The notes beneath the pieces are model-generated. The model was given only the letters and a program-made list of their open reading frames with translations. It did no database searches and was not told the origin of the DNA. From contig OX579640.1 of the NCBI GenBank assembly GCA_951230915.1, positions 19,302,981-19,366,980 on the forward strand: a stretch of 64,000 bases of DNA, written 5' to 3'. Of the stretch, positions 30,270 through 42,864 are shown piece by piece (the first letter of the stretch is position 1; each line of letters begins with the position of its first letter). Made by a program: the position numbers and the translations under genes. The stretch comes from Antitrichia curtipendula. Its lineage: Eukaryota > Streptophyta > Bryopsida > Hypnales > Leucodontaceae.

Positions 30270-33200
30270 TTCACTTGTGGTGGTCTCCTCCAAGACATCT
30301 ACAGGACAAATGAGGTGCACACTAAGCATCTTGAATGCCAAATGCTTTCAAGGCATGTTGAGAAATTCCAAAGTATGAAACAACCAAATCAAATGAGATT
30401 GATTAAAAAACATATACCTCTTAACACAAAATCAAATGAGATTGATTAACAAACATATCACTTCTTAACACAAAAGATCCACACCACTATACTCATTGAA
30501 CAATTTTCGTTCTTCTCTAACTAGCCAATACAAAAAACTAGCCAACAGAAAAGGTTTAGCCATTAAAATGAACTTTATTGAAATGGGATCATAGACAAAA
30601 TGAAATTAAACTTGCAAAGTTTAGTTTTTCTATAGCTATTTGGAAGTTGGAAAGATTCTCAAATCGCAATACCTTATTGCAATTTCTGTAGCTTTCCTTA
30701 CCGCACACTTAACTCTCTCTATATATATCAATCAAGGTTATAAAACTTGTAGAACGTTTTTGTCCTCGGAACTTGAGATGTCAAAGAAATTGATTGATTC
30801 ACAACAAACCGAAACACCTTAGGGTGGTCCACCTGACCATGTCCAACGGAAAACAGAAGGAAGACCTATAATTCCCGTTTCTTTGGTGTTTTCATTACCT
30901 AATTAAGCAATAATTTGACCACTTTCATAATCTTCATAACCGGTTGTTGACTTTTCAATGCTAAGATGGCTCTATGCCATTGGCTAGCCGTCACCATTAC
31001 CATCACAAGTTGCAACTCATAACCTTCTTTCCTTTCAACTTGCTTCCCACATCCTTGGATTATGAAGATCAAAGGTTGTGATTGAAAAGTGAACAACCGG
31101 TTATGTCCGATAACCTACTCGCCGCTACCGTGGCTCGTCGGTTATCTAGTACGTATTGTGTGTGAAAGTAAAACTAAAGAACAGCGTCTTCGAAACAGAC
31201 TGACAAGATCGCAGTAAACGCATATAAAACCGCCATTTCAAAATGAAACAAAGCCAAGATTTTGAGTTGCCATAACACTGATCCTGACAAGTCTACCGAG
31301 ACATGCGCTAAACATTTACGAGTACTATACTGACCGGTTCTACAAAGGTTGCACAAGAAGAGACGGTCGAGACTCTTCCATCAGTTATGACCAAACCCTA
31401 GAATCACCTTCCAAAACAAAGCTCCCTATGACCTACTCCAAACTGCAAAACAAACCATATTCACTTGTGGTTATCACCTCCAGGACTTCTGCAGCACAAT
31501 TGAGTTGGAGAGTGACCATCCTGAATACCCAATGCTTTCAAGGCAGGGGGACGAATTCTACGGTGTGATATCGAACGAGATCGATTAAAACCAATACAAA
31601 ATTGACCACCTGATCCTTTCAGATTTAAACCATCCTCCTCAACGAATCGTTTTCCTTCTTCTCTAGCTAGCGAATGCCCAAGAGTCAGACCAGGGACACA
31701 CAAGAGTCTTCTCTAAGTTTCAGGAAGAAACCGGAGTGATGCACACGGAGACGTTCTTATAGCATGCTGTCCCACGATTCCATTGAAGCTAGAGTTTTCC
31801 GGACAGCTCACACAAAGAAAGACGAGTGGGTCAAGCTCAGGAAACAAATGCAAAGAACTTCAACAACAAGAAAGAGCATTCACCACGGTCAAGTAGGCCC
31901 GGAAAATTCCCCGGAGCTTGGATGGAGTTCCAAGAAGACGAAGTCACAGCTCCGCCAAAGGAGACAACGACAGTGAAGACGCCCTTGCAAGCGGGCAGTC
32001 ATGACGTGCGCCTCGTCCCGTCCCCCCGAAACAACATCGACGCACGGAACCAGATCCCAAGAAATTCTACCGACTCTCCGTGCAGCCGATCCTGCAGCCA
32101 CGCAACATTGGACAGAAACCCTGGATCAGGATCACCGACTAGAACTCAGAACGGTAGAATCATGCGTCCCTGCATTCGTCACACTAAAGCAAACAGAAAG
32201 CGCAGGTGGGGTTATTGCAGATAAATGTAGAGCGGTTAGTTTGGTCATTTTATGACCGTCCCTCGTCAAGTCCCGGGTCCTTGATTCCACACATGAATTC
32301 CAATATTCCAAATTGGATCATCGCACGATAAGGGAGAAGAAATCCTTCGTTTCCAACAGGGTGAAAGAAGTTGCCCAACTTCCTCATTCGGTGGGACCAG
32401 TAATGGATGAACGGGAGGCTGAGCGAAAGTGGACCAAACTTGACTCTGCATCAACAGTCTACCAACTTCAGACGGAATGGTCAAAAACAGGCTCATGAAT
32501 GGTCAAACAAGATCTAGTTCATACTGAAACATGGATGAATTCTGGGGATTTGGTTTTGGGAGAGTTGCATGAGTGGGTATGGAACGCTTGGTGGTGGAAA
32601 GCTTTCCATTGAAAAAGGAAATCCACAGAAGACAAAACGTTCCTACTTAATGGATACAGCAATTCCTAACTCCTTGTTCAACATCATTTTTGAAATTCAG
32701 CTTGCAAAGTCGAGTTTCTATACCTATTTTGGACTTTTGAAAGATTCCCAAAACTTCAGTTCCTTATTGTGCCTGTACGATGTTCAATGGTTTGAGAATA
32801 TCCCCTTACAACAAACGGAATCAAAGGTTCACTTCCTTCACCGTATACGGAACTGTGTCTCTCGATCTGTAGGTTCATCTTACGATCAAGGTTTCGTAGA
32901 ACGCTTGTGTCCCGGGAACTTAAGATATCAAACACTTGATTCATGCAGAAAAGAACTAGGGTGAAAGATGAGAATAGTTACGGACTCGCGATTACTCATG
33001 GTGGACCGTCCTGACCATGTTCAAGGGGAAACGGAATAACATCGTCTAATTCCCGTTTCTTTCCATTTTCCGATACCTATAATAGTATTAGTTTGATCAT
33101 TCTGATATTCTTTGGATTGTGTGTGGAATGACAGCTAAAAAACAGAGGTTTGGAAACAAACTTGAAGGAGCGCAGTCAACACAATCCAAACCGCCATTCA

Positions 33201-34740
33201 AAATGAAACAAAGTCAAAGATTTGGAGTTCCCATAACCCTGATCCTGACAAGCCTTACCGAGTTAGGTGCACAACAATTACGGGTACTATACTGGTTCCA
33301 CAAAGGTTGAACAAGACGGTTCTTCTTCCAGTAATGGCGAGACCTTTGCAAAATCGGGCATAACCAGATCTGCTCCAACAAAACGAAAAAACATCATCAA
33401 CCCATAAAAGACTGAGAATTCATGCGTTTAGCATGGATCGTAGAGTGAAACAGAATAGAATTCGAATGGAGACAAATTCCATATCAGTGCAAAACAGGTC
33501 AGGGCAAAACAATGTATTCAATGATAGAAAAACTAAAGAAGAGGAGGCAAAAGGAAGCTCCCGATGACCTACTCTGAATTGTAAAACAAACCGACACACC
33601 CCAGTGGTGGTTGCGTCCATTAGGGAGTCAAGAACGTACCTGAACCTACTCACGCCCACCGTTCAGTCCTCTTTCCCACTCGCCTCTACCGACAGGTTCA
33701 CCGCGTCCTACGACTTCGACACTTCTTCACAGCCGCCACAGAGAGCGACGACCTCAACCATGACCACCAAAACTCCGATCTAGTCAGCACCAAAAACAAT
33801 CAAACTCCTTGTTCGACACTTTCCACAGGAGCTCCGTCCCTGTTCGTGCTCTCCCTATCTCACCTGCACGAAAACCCCACCGACACCTTCTCAATTCAGT
33901 AACCCCCATCCTCCTCAATCCAAGCAAACCTTCCAATATCGTACCTCCAAATGCCCATGAAAACACAATTACCGGGAGAATGCAAACCTCCTCAGCCCCA
34001 CACAGATCAAATTCATCACAAATTCCGTACAATTCAGGAGCGAGATCCACAGCAAAACAAACCGACTTTGCACCAAACAAGGTGAGAACTTGGGGCGGCG
34101 AAGATTAAAGGGTATACATGGAGCATAGAAAAGAGAGGCTTAGGCAGGCTCGCAAGGTGGGGAAGAGAGAAAACAAAGCGAGAGCTTACCCCAGTGGAGG
34201 AGGAGCAATTGGGAGATGCCGCAGCAGCCGGCTCCTCTCAAAGCTCCTGGAATATCAGAGCCGGCATCAGCCAAGCCGAAGCCAAGTTATTGTAGCAGCA
34301 CTGTTCACGCTACAAGTTCACCCCGCTGTAACTGTGAGGACCCCAGGGTGTCCATTGTCACTTTTGAAACAAAAAATTACCATGGCACTCCAAACTGTGG
34401 AAAGCCTCACTCATGTGCGCGACCAGAGCCAGAGGCTGCACTATTCACAATAAAAGAGCCCCTCACGCCTCGCCACCTAGATGGCGATGAAAGCATCCAG
34501 AGATGCTGGCTTGGCTTCGAAGCCGCATGTGCGAGGGACTAATGGAGCAGCGCCAGGGAGTCGGAGAAGGAAATAGGGAAATGGTGGTTGAGCACGATGT
34601 CAACATTGGTAGGACAGCTGGACAGGGAGCCCCATGACCACTGATTTTCTAACCTCAATCTGTTGCTGCCATTTTGCAAATGAAAGTTGTTATGTTTATT
34701 CTTCACAGATGAAGAGAGTTGTCTGCTACAAGTCATGAGA
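30270..34740. repeat. Three-fold repeated upstream region of TNL gene A
   Basis: Three related blocks lie in the same orientation, starting near 30,270, 31,457 and 33,593. Each opens with a CACTTGTGGTGGTCTCCTCC-like sequence (ATTCACTTGTGGTTATCACC in the second). Matching internal stretches are CTTGCAAAG...TTTCTATA at 30,610 and 32,700, TAATTCCCGTTTCTTT at 30,868 and 33,047, and AACTGATCCTGACAAG-type sequence at 31,280 and 33,240. The region is GC-richer than its surroundings. Many frames are open on both strands but differences between the A and B copies are mostly nonsynonymous, so I read it as promoter/5' flank rather than coding. Confidence 0.6.
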
Positions 34741-34790
34741 TTTCAAATTCTTTGAGAAAATTTGAAATACACTATGAATTTTGAAAGAAA

Positions 34791-35097
34791 GAATGAAGAA
34801 AACTCAAATAAAATACAATTGTACTTGCAAAAGCTGAAATTTTCACCAAAGCTGTAGAGTACCAGGCAACTCTCAATTGTCCACCCCATTGTGCCATTCA
34901 AAAGAAAATTACAAAATGTATCATGTGATTAACATTTTTCATCTTATGTAATTAACAATCAATTCTAATCAAGCATACCAAATTTGGATTTCAGAAAACC
35001 AAAACTCTATTTTTGATTAATTATTTCATTAAGTTTTAATGATTTTACACAATAATTTAATGACGATGGATTTTTTAAAATTCAACTTTGGCAATAT
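34791..35097. other. AT-rich spacer
   Basis: No gene or repeat boundary recognised between the end of segment A similarity and the foldback that follows. Confidence 0.3.
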
Positions 35098-35445
35098 GTA
35101 GGAAACATCCATCCTTACATCTTTCCTTCAATAAGCATCTCCAAAGAGTTTTAGTGTTTTCTCACAATGGTTTTAAAAGTTGGGGTGATAGTGTCCAAAT
35201 TTTGAAAAATAGATATTTCTTCATTGCACTTAAACTTTGGCAAAGCAAATATATCTTCATGATTAAATGTACAAAATTAGTAAGAGCGTGAAGCTCTAAT
35301 AGAAAAATCTAATTACACTAACAAAATATCAATTTTTCAGAATTTGGACATTATCACCCTAACTTTTAAAACCTTTGTAAAGAAATTCTAAAACTTTGTG
35401 AAGATGCTTATTGAAGGAAAGCTGTACTTATGGAAGAAACTCTTG
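35098..35445. mobile_element. Foldback element, about 110-bp arms
   Basis: The left arm (GGAAACATCCATCCTTACAT, then CTTTCCTTCAATAAGCATCT) and the reverse complement of the right arm (GTTTCTTCCATAAGTACAGC, then TTTCCTTCAATAAGCATCTT) match over about 110 bp at roughly 80% by eye, with a spacer of about 120 bp. A typical foldback/MITE. Confidence 0.6.
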
Positions 35446-35563
35446 TGTGTTTAGTACAAGATGAAGAGAGGGATCCTACAAACTTATTTGAAAATATTCA
35501 CATTCGTGCAATCTTGAGCATCTTGCAATGCTTGGAGCTCTTGCACTACAGAGAGAGAAGGAC

Positions 35564-35978
35564 TAAGGTAGTATGCTTTTAAAGCCACCATTTAAGGGCT
35601 GGTCTGCCTTTTTCACACACTTTCATGGACGAAAATATTTTTAGATCATTTTTCAGAGAAAGGAAAATAGATGTGGTACCCAACACAAGTGGTTTTGTAT
35701 TTTTCCAAGCATTTTTGAATTACTGATGAATTTTCAAAGATTCAGGACATAGTCACCTATTTGTGACCATAGGTCTTCCAAAATCTGTCCACTTGCAACT
35801 TGCAAAGAGATGTACAGAAATCAAAGACAATGATTGGCTCTTGCAATAGAAAAAACAATTTTTCTTCAATGCATTCAATTGCTAAACTAGTTTATTTAAG
35901 GATCACCCCATCTCCGTTCTTCACCTAAAAATAGGGGCGGTTTCAAGAAGATGGGCACTTTTAGAGCACACTACCTTA
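35564..35978. mobile_element. TAAGGTAG-type MITE, 415 bp
   Basis: The ends TAAGGTAGTATGCTTTTAAA and TTTTAGAGCACACTACCTTA are inverted repeats. The interior contains GGGCTGGTCTGCCTTTTTC and GATTGGCTCTTGCAATA, matched in reverse orientation by the element at 39,063-39,477, which has exactly the same length. The outermost TA on each side could be a TA target duplication as in Tc1/mariner-derived MITEs. Confidence 0.65.
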
Positions 35979-36261
35979 ATATTCGCGGGAGGTGCCCAGA
36001 CCGCGAGCATGCCCGATGCCGATTATTGTATCATTTGTCCTGCATGGGCACACTGACAGCGGATAACAAGTTTACCCACAGAAGTAGTAAAATATGGGTT
36101 CCATACTGGCATTGTGATGCAAGCATCCGTCAACATCCACAGATTCCTCTTGAGATTCTTGCCCATTCCCCAAAGGAGGCGAGCTGTTAGTAGCGATTCA
36201 CCGCCTGCAGTCACCCCGACTACGAGATGTGAACCCGAGAATTCCCGAGCTCCTATGGGGT

Positions 36262-36751
36262 ATGCACTGCCAAAGAACTGAGAGTCACAATACCTGGCAT
36301 AGTACATAACCTACCTTTTGTAATTGAGGGGCTACCAGAGAATGTTGGATATTTGTATTCTAATAATTTTGTACAAAGGTTCTCTTTATTATTTATGAGC
36401 ATTCTAGAACATTCTCTCAAGTTGGGCACAACAAAACTTCCACAGAATGTTGACATGTTCCACTACTGCTATTTTCTGCCTTTCCCTGCGTTCACGAGTA
36501 TCATCGCTAGAACCACCAATCCATCGGAAACTTCTGTGCGTAAACTCACAAAAAAATCGACGAATGAAAAGTCGTCGAACTCACTGCAGCCTTCTATGAA
36601 TCCTGAACTCTGTTCAAGTGTTCATCCTCCACTTTCTGGACTTTGGCACACTCGAGGGTTAAACAAAGTGCCTTTCAATTCATTGAGGTCAGCAATTACG
36701 ATGATTGAGTTTTCTCACTTACCTTTGTACACCATTTCACATTGTATGTGA
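36262..36751 (+). CDS. Unidentified open frame, about 160 codons
   Basis: A plus-strand frame is open from about 36,240 to the TGA at 36,749-36,751. It contains AKELRVTIPGIVHNLPF, VIEGLPENVGYLYSNNF and LGTTKLPQNVDMFHYCYF, with an ATG at 36,353. Composition is more protein-like than neighbouring random frames and the region is less AT-rich. I do not recognise the family. A shorter minus-strand frame overlaps it. It may be an exon or gene remnant. Confidence 0.3.
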
Positions 36752-36769
36752 ACTGATGAGAAGACACAC

Positions 36770-37352
36770 ATATATATATATATGGGGTGGTAGGAGGTCA
36801 AGCAAACAATGTGGGATATGTTAATTAGAATGAATAGAAGCTCAACCGCTCATAATTTGGTAAAAAACAGGAATTGTATTTCAAGTAGAAGTTTAGACCT
36901 CATTTAGGCATAGTAGAAGAAGTTTTTTCAAAACACTTAGAGATAAAAAGAAGTTGGTAAATCAAGTAAGGTTTTATCTCCAAAAATCTGTTTGGGATTT
37001 CAATCCTCCAATCAAAAGTTACGGAAAATTTTCAGAGATGGGTTGGAAGGGAATTTCTTTTTGACATTTTCAAACATCTTCTCGGAAATTTGTCCATAAC
37101 TTTTTACTGTCGGATCAAATCCCAAACGGATTTTTGGAGATAAGACTTAACTTAATTTTCAACGTTTTTTAGTTCAAATGTTTTTGGCAAAAACTTATTC
37201 TACTATACCTAAATGAGGTCTGAATTTCAACTTGAAACACAATTCCTCTTTTTGACTTAACTATGAGTGGTTGAAAAATTTCAAATTCTAATTTATATAT
37301 CCCACATGTATGGGTTGTTCTACCTTCTACCACCCCATGTTATATATCAAGA
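36770..37352. mobile_element. Foldback element copy 1 (about 0.58 kb)
   Basis: The left end TGGGGTGGTAGGAGGTCAAG and right end CTACCTTCTACCACCCCA are inverted repeats flanked by (TA)n. Inverted similarity continues inward for most of the length (CCTCATTTAGGCATAGTAGA on the left, TCTACTATACCTAAATGAGG on the right; CTCCAAAAATCTGTTTGGGA against TCCCAAACGGATTTTTGGAG). It is thus almost a complete palindrome. Related copies are at 41,424 and 63,404. Confidence 0.75.
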
Positions 37353-38929
37353 GCTTCACTTCTTATGCAGAATTTGGAACTAAGTTATAGGTGGCCATAT
37401 AGTAGATTGCATAGGTATGTTGCTCAATGGACTCTAGCTTGGGGTTTTTTGGAAACCATTTTTTTTACCATTATTTGTTGATTTGTATGTTTAGTCCTGT
37501 AATTAGACAAAAAAAAATAGAACACACCATAAATGTATTGCTACTATCCCGGTACCAAACCTTAAGTTAATGATGTATGGAGGAATTTGGTGGATGAGGA
37601 CTCTGAGGAAGAAAAGGCAGTCTCTCTAAATGCTACCGAATGTTATGTATAATTGTATGAAACTTGTGCCTGAAGTAGTAACACACTCAAATTTGGTAAT
37701 TAATAATGTCATAAAATAAAATGGATGCTTGGCTACTTAAGTAAAAAATTATCTACTTTAGTACAGTTGAAATGTAAGTCAATTGCACTTTCTTGCTCTT
37801 GAGATTTGAGGTAGGATCCTACATGAACAGACTCTAATGTACGCCAACCTTTGACATAAGGTAGAAGGCTCCAGAAGCACTCATTTAAGGAGAAACATGC
37901 ATCTATAGAGAAATGCATGCATGATAATATTGTTCACAATTTTTCAAACATAAGAGAAGTGAGGACCACTTCATTTGAGATTTGGATCAAATTTTTTAGA
38001 GTCAACATGAAGTACAAACACTTTAAACAAGTTTCAAGGCGTAGGGCTCTAATTTTGCTTCTAGGGTGTAGCCATAATTAACAGAAGCCTAAAAATTGAG
38101 GAAGTCGGGTAATAGGATGCGTTGGATGTTCACTTCAGTGCCTTGATGCGTCCACATATACTCCATAAATCAAGCAAGAAGGTGAAATTACAAAGATCTA
38201 TGCTAATTTGAAGTTGCACTAAATACATATTGCTTTCCATGTCATACTCCCTATTGTAAATCAAAATTTAATACAGTTCCTTAATTGCACTTTCATTTCT
38301 CCTTCATCTCTTGAAGCAGTCAAATCTGAGCAAGAAGCATATATTAGTGTGACCCGTTTTGACTCATTCACGTTCAAAAACCAGGCACTCAAGACCTCAA
38401 CTTCTCACCCCAACCATGTAGTTCAATTTCAGACACCCTATGTACTATTTTATGCATGTTTTTAGGGGTGGATCTTAATCAGCCCGATCTGTTCGCGAGC
38501 CCTCTACCTTATGGTTGCAGTTATTTCTCTCAGTCAATTGCGTACTAAGGTAACAGGTCCAGAAATCGTCCACCTAAGTGCTGAATCTAAATTTTAGGAA
38601 GGCAAAACATCTTGAAATGTTTTTCAATAAATTTTCCTTCAAAGAGAAGTGGATTTGACATCTAACCTTTAGAAGTCGTTTCATAATTTTTGGAGCTTTT
38701 TGACATTAGTAATGGAATTTTGAAGTTGAACTGACATAGGGCTCCAAAATCGTCCACCCTTGAAATGTACATTGTTTGTACAATAGTGAAGGCTATGGAA
38801 AAACATCATATACAAATCGTGTGCATTTTACAAGTGGGCGGTTCTTAATGCCCGAACTATTCTCAAACCTTCTACCTTTAGCTTACTAACTTCAATCAAT
38901 TTGATCTATGCATGATGGATACAACTATT
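37353..38929. other. Spacer; short direct repeats at 38.45 and 38.81 kb
   Basis: No gene. Two related blocks of about 60-65 bp (TTAATCAGCCCGATCTGTTC...CCCTCTACC at about 38,475 and TTAATGCCCGAACTATTCTC...CCTTCTACC at about 38,846) repeat in the same orientation, each accompanied by an AATCGTCCACC motif. A possible small element lies between them. Confidence 0.3.
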
Positions 38930-39062
38930 ACTAGCTTTTCTAAACTTCCCCTCAAACTAGAATTTAGTATTGGGTTGTTGCTATCCTAAGTCTCAACAAC
39001 TATATAGAATTCAATGAATGCTTCGACTTTCAAAGTCCAAACAATTTGACCCTCACACACCA

Positions 39063-39477
39063 TAAGGTAGGAGGCTCTGAAAGTGAGCCGGCATTTAGAA
39101 CTGCCCATATAGACTCGCCTGTAATGGACGTGAGGTGGTATTTAAATGGACCTTTTGTAGTCATTCAATGGATCGGTAAAAAAAATATTATTTATTGCAA
39201 GAGCCAATCATTCTCTTTGTTTTCCCCATTTTTCTCTAGAAACTGCATATAAACGGTTTATAGAAGATTTAGGGTCATAAATAGGATCCTATGACTCATC
39301 ATGTTTGAAAATTCATAAGTAATTCAAAAATGCTTCAAAAATATGAAACAACTTGTGTAACAATCAAAATCTATTTTTCTTTGTCTGAAAAATGAACTAA
39401 AATTAATCCCATCCAAAAAACCACATGAAAAAGGCAGACCAGCCCTTAGATGCTCGCTTTTAGAGCCTCCTACCTTA
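39063..39477. mobile_element. TAAGGTAG-type MITE, 415 bp, inside segment C
   Basis: The ends TAAGGTAGGAGGCTCTGAAA and TTTTAGAGCCTCCTACCTTA are inverted repeats with two mismatches over 26 bp. Segment A lacks it (between about 10,735 and 10,755). The interior is the reverse orientation of the 35,564 element. Confidence 0.7.
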
Positions 39478-40041
39478 ATAGTGACGGAGGCCCATCTTGT
39501 TCTACATGCACGCTCAGTATTGAGTCTTTATTCAAATCTACTTTTGAACTTCAATAAGGAGTTGGATCTAGGTCTGAGATAGTAAAAACACCCCAAACAT
39601 ACAGCTAGTTTACTGGTTAACTTCAACACATTTCCAATCCTATGTTTAATGCTTTGTGCATATATATGATTGTGGTAATTCTCGCACTCTGAAGTGCATC
39701 AATCAAAATAAAATAAAAAGCTAATAGGCCCTGTAGTTACTCCATGTATTTCATACCATTTATATACATGAATAGTATGTCTGTGCTCTTAAAATTTCAC
39801 CAAGTCCAAACATGTCAAAAATGTATCAAGTATTTTGCTAAGCGTATGTGCTCGAACAAGTATTGTTGGCAAACAAAGCTAAAATCAACTCGTAAAATAA
39901 AATTCCGAATTGAAGCTTCAATTTCCATACTTTATTGAGCTGGCAAAGCCACAAATTGAGCACCTTGAGGGGACAAGAGAGTAACTTACTGCAGAGGTTT
40001 CCACTTCCAGACGGTCACCACTCTGTTGACTCCCAAATGAA

Positions 40042-40277
40042 GGCCGGGGTGAACTGACCCCCTCGCTCGTACTGCCAAAGTCCATCCAGGGGTGCACATA
40101 AAAAAAAGCCCCCAATTTTGTGCCGTGTAAAATCTATTTTCTAGAACCCCCCTAGCTAATTTGGGGCCTCTGATTGCAAATATGAATTCAGAATTTGCAA
40201 AAAAATTCATGCATGGAAAATAAAAAATTTCAGGGTTTTCCCAGGGGTACGAGCGAGGGGGTCAGTTCACCCCGGCC
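40042..40277. mobile_element. MITE, 236 bp, perfect 31-bp ends and 8-bp target duplication
   Basis: The 31-bp left end (40,042-40,072, beginning GGCCGGGGTGAACTGACCCC) is an exact reverse complement of 40,247-40,277. CAAATGAA occurs immediately outside on both sides (40,034-40,041 and 40,278-40,285). An 8-bp target duplication is typical of hAT (and P) transposons. Perfect ends and perfect duplication indicate a recent insertion. No coding content. Confidence 0.9.
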
Positions 40278-41423
40278 CAAATGAACTCATGCGTTCCATT
40301 TTTCACTCTGACTTACAGACTGTGCTTTCTCTTGCATGTGAGTTTCCCGGGACTGAATTCTGAAATTCAACAGTCACACTCTCTTGTAACACGTTTGTAA
40401 CTTATTTGTTGACAGATGCATGTCCACTCCACTGCTGATTGATTGGCCCACTGGAAGTGCAAACAATCGATCGGTTGGGCCAGTCAATCAGAAGTAAATT
40501 AAAAGTTTGCAATGCAATTATACTTGAGCGTTTATTACAGATGGCATCATTGACAAAGAATTCGGCCCCCCCCACTCATCGTGCCTTTGTATATTTTGCA
40601 CCATATGGATAATGTAATAGCTCAGATGGAGAACATTTGTTAAAAAACAACCCTAGCACATTCTTCATCATGATCATTGGCTTCATTAAGTTTGAACGAT
40701 TATGGGTGTCAAAGATTCTGGCCGTCATCTACACAAAGCTCTGGAAACTAGAAAGGACTCAAAACTTCAGAAAAAAACCCACCAATACAATTACAACTTT
40801 GAGAAGAAGAAGTATTATTTGTGACAAAAGAAGCACACATACACTTTCAACATGCCATGGGCTTGAAAACATGAGACAAACAAAGTGTGATGCCTGACAT
40901 GCAAAAGTGATGCACAAACGTCCACAAAATAGAGATCTCATCTCGTTGAGAATTATTCTTTGCTCATGGATTCGGCAACAAGTAGAACCACCAAAGTTTC
41001 AATTAGGCAATTCTAATGCTTTCCAATACAATCCACTAATTTCAAGTTTAGCATTTGTCCTGAAAGTTCATAACATTCAGTAGCAAAGGAAAGGGCTGCC
41101 TTCCCCCTGACTGAATGGTGTGGAATATTCCACACCATCAGTAGCTATGGGGACTCGTGTCAAAATTTGTCAGAGGGTAGGTCAGTTGGCTGCAACTGTA
41201 CAACATACATTAAAAATTAAAACAAAACCAATGTCCAGACACCCATTAAATCAAACACACAATAATCAGCATTCTACACCTATACATTGTACGTTTTGAA
41301 AACTTAAAGCATTATTGGTTTTGTATGAATGCAAGCCAAAAACATGATTCATTATTTTTCTAACTTTTGGCTTGCATTCACATAGAACTAATACTATTTT
41401 GAGTTTGTAATGGTAAAGAAAGC

Positions 41424-42005
41424 TATATATATACACTTGGAGTGGTAGGAGGTAGAACAGCCCATGTGGGATAAACAAGTTAAAATTTGTTGTTTGTGAA
41501 GTACTCATAGTGAAGTCAAAAATAAATAATTTTGTCAAAAGTGAAATTTTAGACCTCATTTAGGCATAGTAGAATGATTCTTCTCAAAAAACTTTGAACT
41601 AAAAGAATTTGGTAAGTGAAGATAAGTTTCACCTCCAAAAATCCATTTGGCATTTTGAATATCCAATCAAAAGTTATGGACAAATTTGAGAGAGCGGTTG
41701 GAAAAATGTTAAAGAAATTGTCCATTCCAAGACCTCTCTCAAATTTGTCCATAACTTTTGATTGGATAATCAAAATTCCAAAAGGATTTTTGGAGGTGAA
41801 ACTTATCTTCACTTACCAACTTCTTTTAGTTCAAAGTTTTTTGAGAAGAATCATTCTACTATGCTTAAATGAGGTCTGAAATTTCACTTTTAACAAAATT
41901 ATTTGTTTTTGACTTAACTATGAGTGCTTCACAAACAACAAATTCTAACTTGTTTATCCCACATGATTTGTTCTACCTCCTACCAATCCATGTGTATATA
42001 AAGAG
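41424..42005. mobile_element. Foldback element copy 2 (about 0.58 kb)
   Basis: Left GGAGTGGTAGGAGGTAGAAC and right GTTCTACCTCCTACCAATCC lie between TATATATA runs. The two halves are so similar that overlapping 87-codon frames on opposite strands (41,549-41,812 minus and 41,616-41,879 plus) encode nearly the same peptide, both beginning MKISFTSKNPFGIL. This is a signature of a long palindrome, not of genes. Confidence 0.8.
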
Positions 42006-42864
42006 TGTCTTCTCACCAAAAATCTCAAAATGAGTTGTTGATGACAAATGGTAAGATTACAATAGTGTATTACTCATCGGATTTCAAGTGATTTTGGCAA
42101 ACTAGATTTACATGTTTGGTTCTAAAATTAACAAAAGAAAATGGAGAATATCAAAATTTACTGTCACTATCCCGATACCGAAGCTTGCTTTAATGCTGAG
42201 AGGATGAATTCTGTGGATGAGGACTCCAGAGAGGAAAAGGCAGCCTCTCTGAAGGCTAATGAATGTTATGGTACTTGATGGGAATCAAGGAGACGCAAAA
42301 TTTGCAATCCATGTCCACCAGTTTGCACAATACCCTTGAATCTCTTGTAAATTGTTCTTTATCCACAATGGGTGATGCCATTGTGATTGCAGGTTTTTGA
42401 GATTTCATTCAAAACCACATGCTCACCAGTTTTGTCCCAAAGAGCAATTTGCCATTTGCACACCTAGTCATTACTACAAGCTTTGAGTCCTCACACAATG
42501 AGGTGACCTCTCTTTGTGACAACATGGATGCAAGTTGGGGTGAAGTTTGCAATGAAGTGTATCAATTATACTGTGAGGACTTTGATGAAATTTTGTAAAT
42601 GACGACTTTAACATTACGCCATTTTCAAATTGACTATTGAAATTGAAAAGTTATTCTTTTTTTCTTTGGTTTTCAATACTTATATAACTATCTTATCATC
42701 AATATTTTTAAGTTTGAGACTTCTAGGTTGTATTCTTACATGTTTAAAGGACATGTTAGCTTCCCTTCTAAATTTCAAACAAATCCTTTGGAAGTCAACA
42801 AATTTTGATTTGATTTTGAAAATAAAGTGGCTAATGGATCTTACATCAATGAAGAGCTCAACTT

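Larger units (their letters stand above)
21480..34790. repeat. Segment A, right part, with TNL gene A (paralogous with 50.9-63.0 kb)
   Basis: Collinear with segment B. Paired landmarks are 21,481/50,905, 22,833/52,437, 25,802/54,607, 30,016/59,089, 31,461/60,259 and 33,420/62,217. The offset changes only where one copy has an insertion: 23,356-25,038 in A, 52,889-53,672 in B, and about 34,085-34,537 in A. Excluding insertions, the A and B segments are each about 15 kb. Confidence 0.8.

Noticed and set aside
31461..31703. 80-codon minus-strand frame conserved at 60,259-60,501
   Set aside because: Differences between the two copies are nearly all amino-acid changing (G/R, F/S, C/R, R/G, R/L, G/A), which argues against coding constraint; several overlapping frames on both strands are equally open.
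31826..32224. 132-codon plus-strand frame with counterpart 60,581-61,042
   Set aside because: Low-complexity, basic, many nonsynonymous changes, different starts in the two copies; read as open by chance in GC-richer flank DNA.
41549..41879. Two 87-codon frames on opposite strands with the same peptide
   Set aside because: Explained by the palindromic foldback element; not genes.
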